Assembly: GCA_005792865.1 (NCBI GenBank)
Contig: SXQR01000263.1
Coordinates: 1 to 14,593 of the forward strand
Direction of reading: 5' to 3'
DNA from: Flavobacterium sp.
Lineage (GTDB): Bacteria; Bacteroidota; Bacteroidia; Flavobacteriales; Flavobacteriaceae
DNA: 14,593 nucleotides
The notes under the pieces are model-generated. The model was not told the origin of the DNA and did not search any database. It was given only the letters and a program-made list of their open reading frames with translations. The translations under genes and the position numbers were made by a program. Of the stretch, positions 12,653 to 14,593 are shown piece by piece. Each line of letters begins with the position of its first letter. Positions within the stretch are counted from its first letter, which is position 1.

Positions 12653-14593
12653 TTGGCGAAGGAAAAAACGGCAAAGGAAACGCCGCTGATGAAGCAGTAC
12701 AACGAGATCAAGCACAAGTATCCCGATGCGTGCCTCCTATTTCGCGTCGGTGATTTTTACGAAACTTTTGGCGAGGATGCAGTGCGCGCCTCCAAAATAT
12801 TGGGCATCATTTTGACCAAGCGCGGCGCAGGATCGGAAAGCGAGACCGAGCTCGCCGGATTCCCGCACCATTCGCTCAATACCTATCTGCCCAAGTTGGT
12901 CAAGGCCGGGCTTCGCGTGGCGATCTGCGACCAGCTGGAAGACCCCAAGATGACCAAGACCATCGTCAAGCGCGGCGTCACCGAGCTTGTCACGCCGGGC
13001 GTGTCGCTCAACGATGAGGTGCTTCAGTCAAAATCCAACAATTTCCTCTCGGCGGTTTTCTTTGGAAAGAAGTCGCTGGGAATTTCCTTTCTGGACGTTT
13101 CTACGGGTGAGTTCCTGACCGCGCAGGGCGATTCCGAATACATCGACAAGTTATTGCAGAATTTTTCGCCCAGCGAGATTCTGGTCTGTAAACAGCAAAA
13201 GGCCCGGTTCAGGGAAACTTTTGGTGAGCGTTACCACAGTTTTTTCCTGGACGATTGGGTTTTCGCTACCGATTTCGCGAACCAGTCGCTGAATGCGCAT
13301 TTCGGGACCACCTCGTTGAAGGGTTTCGGGATCGATGACCTGGAAGACGGCATCATCGCATCGGGTGCGGTGCTGCATTACCTTTCAGAAACACGGCATG
13401 ACCGGCTCGCTCACAGTTCTTCCATCGGACGGATCCTCCGGGATCAATATGTGTGGATGGACCGGTTTACGATCCGTAACCTTGAACTCTATCATTCGTT
13501 CAATCCCAACGCCGTCACGCTTCTGGACGTCATTGACAAAACGATATCGCCAATGGGCGGCCGGCTCCTGAAAAGATGGCTTGCGCTTCCGCTCAAGGAC
13601 ATTCCACAAATCAGGGAAAGGCATGAGGTCGTGTCCTGGCTGATGGAAAATCGCGACGACCTGGAAGCGGTGAGGGGCCAAATCAGGCGCATCTCCGACC
13701 TGGAGCGGCTCATCTCCAAGGTCGCGACTGGAAGAGCCGGGCCGAGGGAAATTGTCATGCTCAAGGAATCGCTCGACGCCATCATCCCGATAAAGGAACT
13801 GGCGACCTCGTCAGGACAGGTCTCGGTCAAGGCTTTGGGCGGCAAACTGAACGGCTGCGAACTTTTGCGCGAAAAGATTGGGACGACGCTCAATGCCGAT
13901 GCGCCCGTGGCCATTTCCAAGGGCGGGGCCATCGCGACCGGAATCGATGCCGAGCTGGACGAATTGCGAAAAATCGCTTTTTCGGGAAAGGAATACCTCG
14001 AGGAAATCGAGGCGCGCGAATCTCAACGCACGGGAATCTCGTCGCTGAAAATTTCGTTCAACAGTGTCTTCGGATATTACATCGAGGTCCGCAACACGCA
14101 TAAGGACAAGGTTCCGGCAGAGTGGATCCGCAAACAAACGCTGGTCAATGCCGAGCGGTACATCACCGAGGAACTCAAGGATTACGAGGCGAAAATCCTT
14201 GGCGCCGAGGAAAAGATCCACAAACTGGAATCGGAACTTTTTGACAGCCTGATCGCGTGGATTGCCACCTATATCAGGCCGGTGCAGGAAAACGCGGCAC
14301 TGGTCGCCCGGCTGGATTGCCTGTGCTCCTTTGCCAGGCTTGCCATTGAAAACGGCTACACATGCCCCACCATGACCGATGGCCACGACCTTGAAATCGT
14401 TGAAGGGCGCCATCCAGTCATTGAAAAGCAGCTTCCCGTCGGTACGCCCTATATCGCCAACGACGTATTGCTTGACCGCGAATCCCAGCAGATCATCATG
14501 ATCACGGGTCCAAACATGTCAGGTAAATCGGCGATTTTGAGGCAGACTGCGCTCATTGTCCTCTTGGCACAGATGGGAAGTTTCGTTCCTGCA
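12653..14593 (+). CDS. mutS: MutS, DNA mismatch repair ATPase (5' part)
   Basis: MutS recognises mismatches and small loops in new DNA and starts repair with MutL. The frame is open from 12653 to the window end (647 codons) and is cut after the Walker A motif. I chose the TTG at 12653. The first in-frame ATG, at 12689 (codon 13), would remove the AKEKTAKETPL leader, which resembles flavobacterial MutS N-termini as I recall them. An in-frame stop lies at 12608-12610, and no ATG or GTG lies between it and the TTG. The mismatch-binding F-x-E motif is at F35-Y36-E37 in VGDFYETFGEDA. The connector, core and clamp regions follow, including FGYYIEVRNTHKDKVPAEW in the lever/clamp part. The ATPase P-loop GPNMSGKS is at 619-626. 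Walker B and the C-terminal part are beyond the window. The gene is divergent from the DUF1573 gene. Confidence 0.96.
   Translation, partial: MAKEKTAKETPLMKQYNEIKHKYPDACLLFRVGDFYETFGEDAVRASKILGIILTKRGAGSESETELAGFPHHSLNTYLPKLVKAGLRVAICDQLEDPKMTKTIVKRGVTELVTPGVSLNDEVLQSKSNNFLSAVFFGKKSLGISFLDVSTGEFLTAQGDSEYIDKLLQNFSPSEILVCKQQKARFRETFGERYHSFFLDDWVFATDFANQSLNAHFGTTSLKGFGIDDLEDGIIASGAVLHYLSETRHDRLAHSSSIGRILRDQYVWMDRFTIRNLELYHSFNPNAVTLLDVIDKTISPMGGRLLKRWLALPLKDIPQIRERHEVVSWLMENRDDLEAVRGQIRRISDLERLISKVATGRAGPREIVMLKESLDAIIPIKELATSSGQVSVKALGGKLNGCELLREKIGTTLNADAPVAISKGGAIATGIDAELDELRKIAFSGKEYLEEIEARESQRTGISSLKISFNSVFGYYIEVRNTHKDKVPAEWIRKQTLVNAERYITEELKDYEAKILGAEEKIHKLESELFDSLIAWIATYIRPVQENAALVARLDCLCSFARLAIENGYTCPTMTDGHDLEIVEGRHPVIEKQLPVGTPYIANDVLLDRESQQIIMITGPNMSGKSAILRQTALIVLLAQMGSFVPA

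Noticed and set aside
13811..14413. Minus-strand frame of 200 codons within mutS
   Set aside because: It is antisense to the conserved MutS core and clamp, with no motif of its own.

Overview
This window looks like chromosomal DNA of a member of the Bacteroidota, most likely a Flavobacteriaceae bacterium. Three things point there: the protein families present (a GH3-family protein, a DUF2797 protein, a FolK-deoxynucleoside kinase fusion, DUF1573, a type IX secretion C-terminal signal), TAnnTTTG -7 promoter elements upstream of several genes, and starts that lack clear Shine-Dalgarno sequences. By eye the DNA is roughly half G+C, which is high for a flavobacterium and explains the many long antisense shadow frames. 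No rRNA, tRNA, CRISPR array, insertion sequence or phage gene was seen. The region reads as a conserved housekeeping segment rather than an accessory island.

Layout. 1-704 (+): 3' part of clpX, followed by a strong intrinsic terminator. 863-2520 (-): a GH3-family gene followed, with an ATGA overlap, by a 43-codon lipoprotein gene. 2585-3379 (+): a DUF2797 protein, divergent from GH3. 3376-6003 (-): a large AsmA-like envelope protein whose stop codon overlaps that of the DUF2797 gene. 6098-8380 (-): a secreted T9SS cargo protein with an EF-hand-like loop. 8461-10218 (-): sppA, an inner-membrane S49 peptidase. 10338-11471 (+): a fused FolK-deoxynucleoside kinase. 11461-11991 (-): a TrmH-family RNA methyltransferase, overlapping the previous gene tail to tail by 11 bp. 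12043-12507 (-): a secreted DUF1573 protein. 12653-14593 (+): the 5' part of mutS, with a TTG start, cut by the window end.

Transcription. The genes form short units, often divergent or convergent. Four intrinsic terminators begin about 20-25 bases after the stop codons of clpX, the T9SS protein, sppA and the DUF1573 gene. The two convergent pairs with overlapping stops have no terminator between them. Perfect TAnnTTTG boxes lie 21-42 bases before the starts of GH3, the AsmA-like gene, sppA and the DUF1573 gene, and mutS has a near-consensus TTTG-N18-TAAATTCG.

I found no convincing new multi-gene system. The items most worth a second look are the tiny overlapping Cys-containing lipoprotein behind GH3, the GIY-YIG-like core plus zinc knuckle in the DUF2797 protein, the FolK-kinase fusion, and the terminator hairpin that ends against the methyltransferase start codon.
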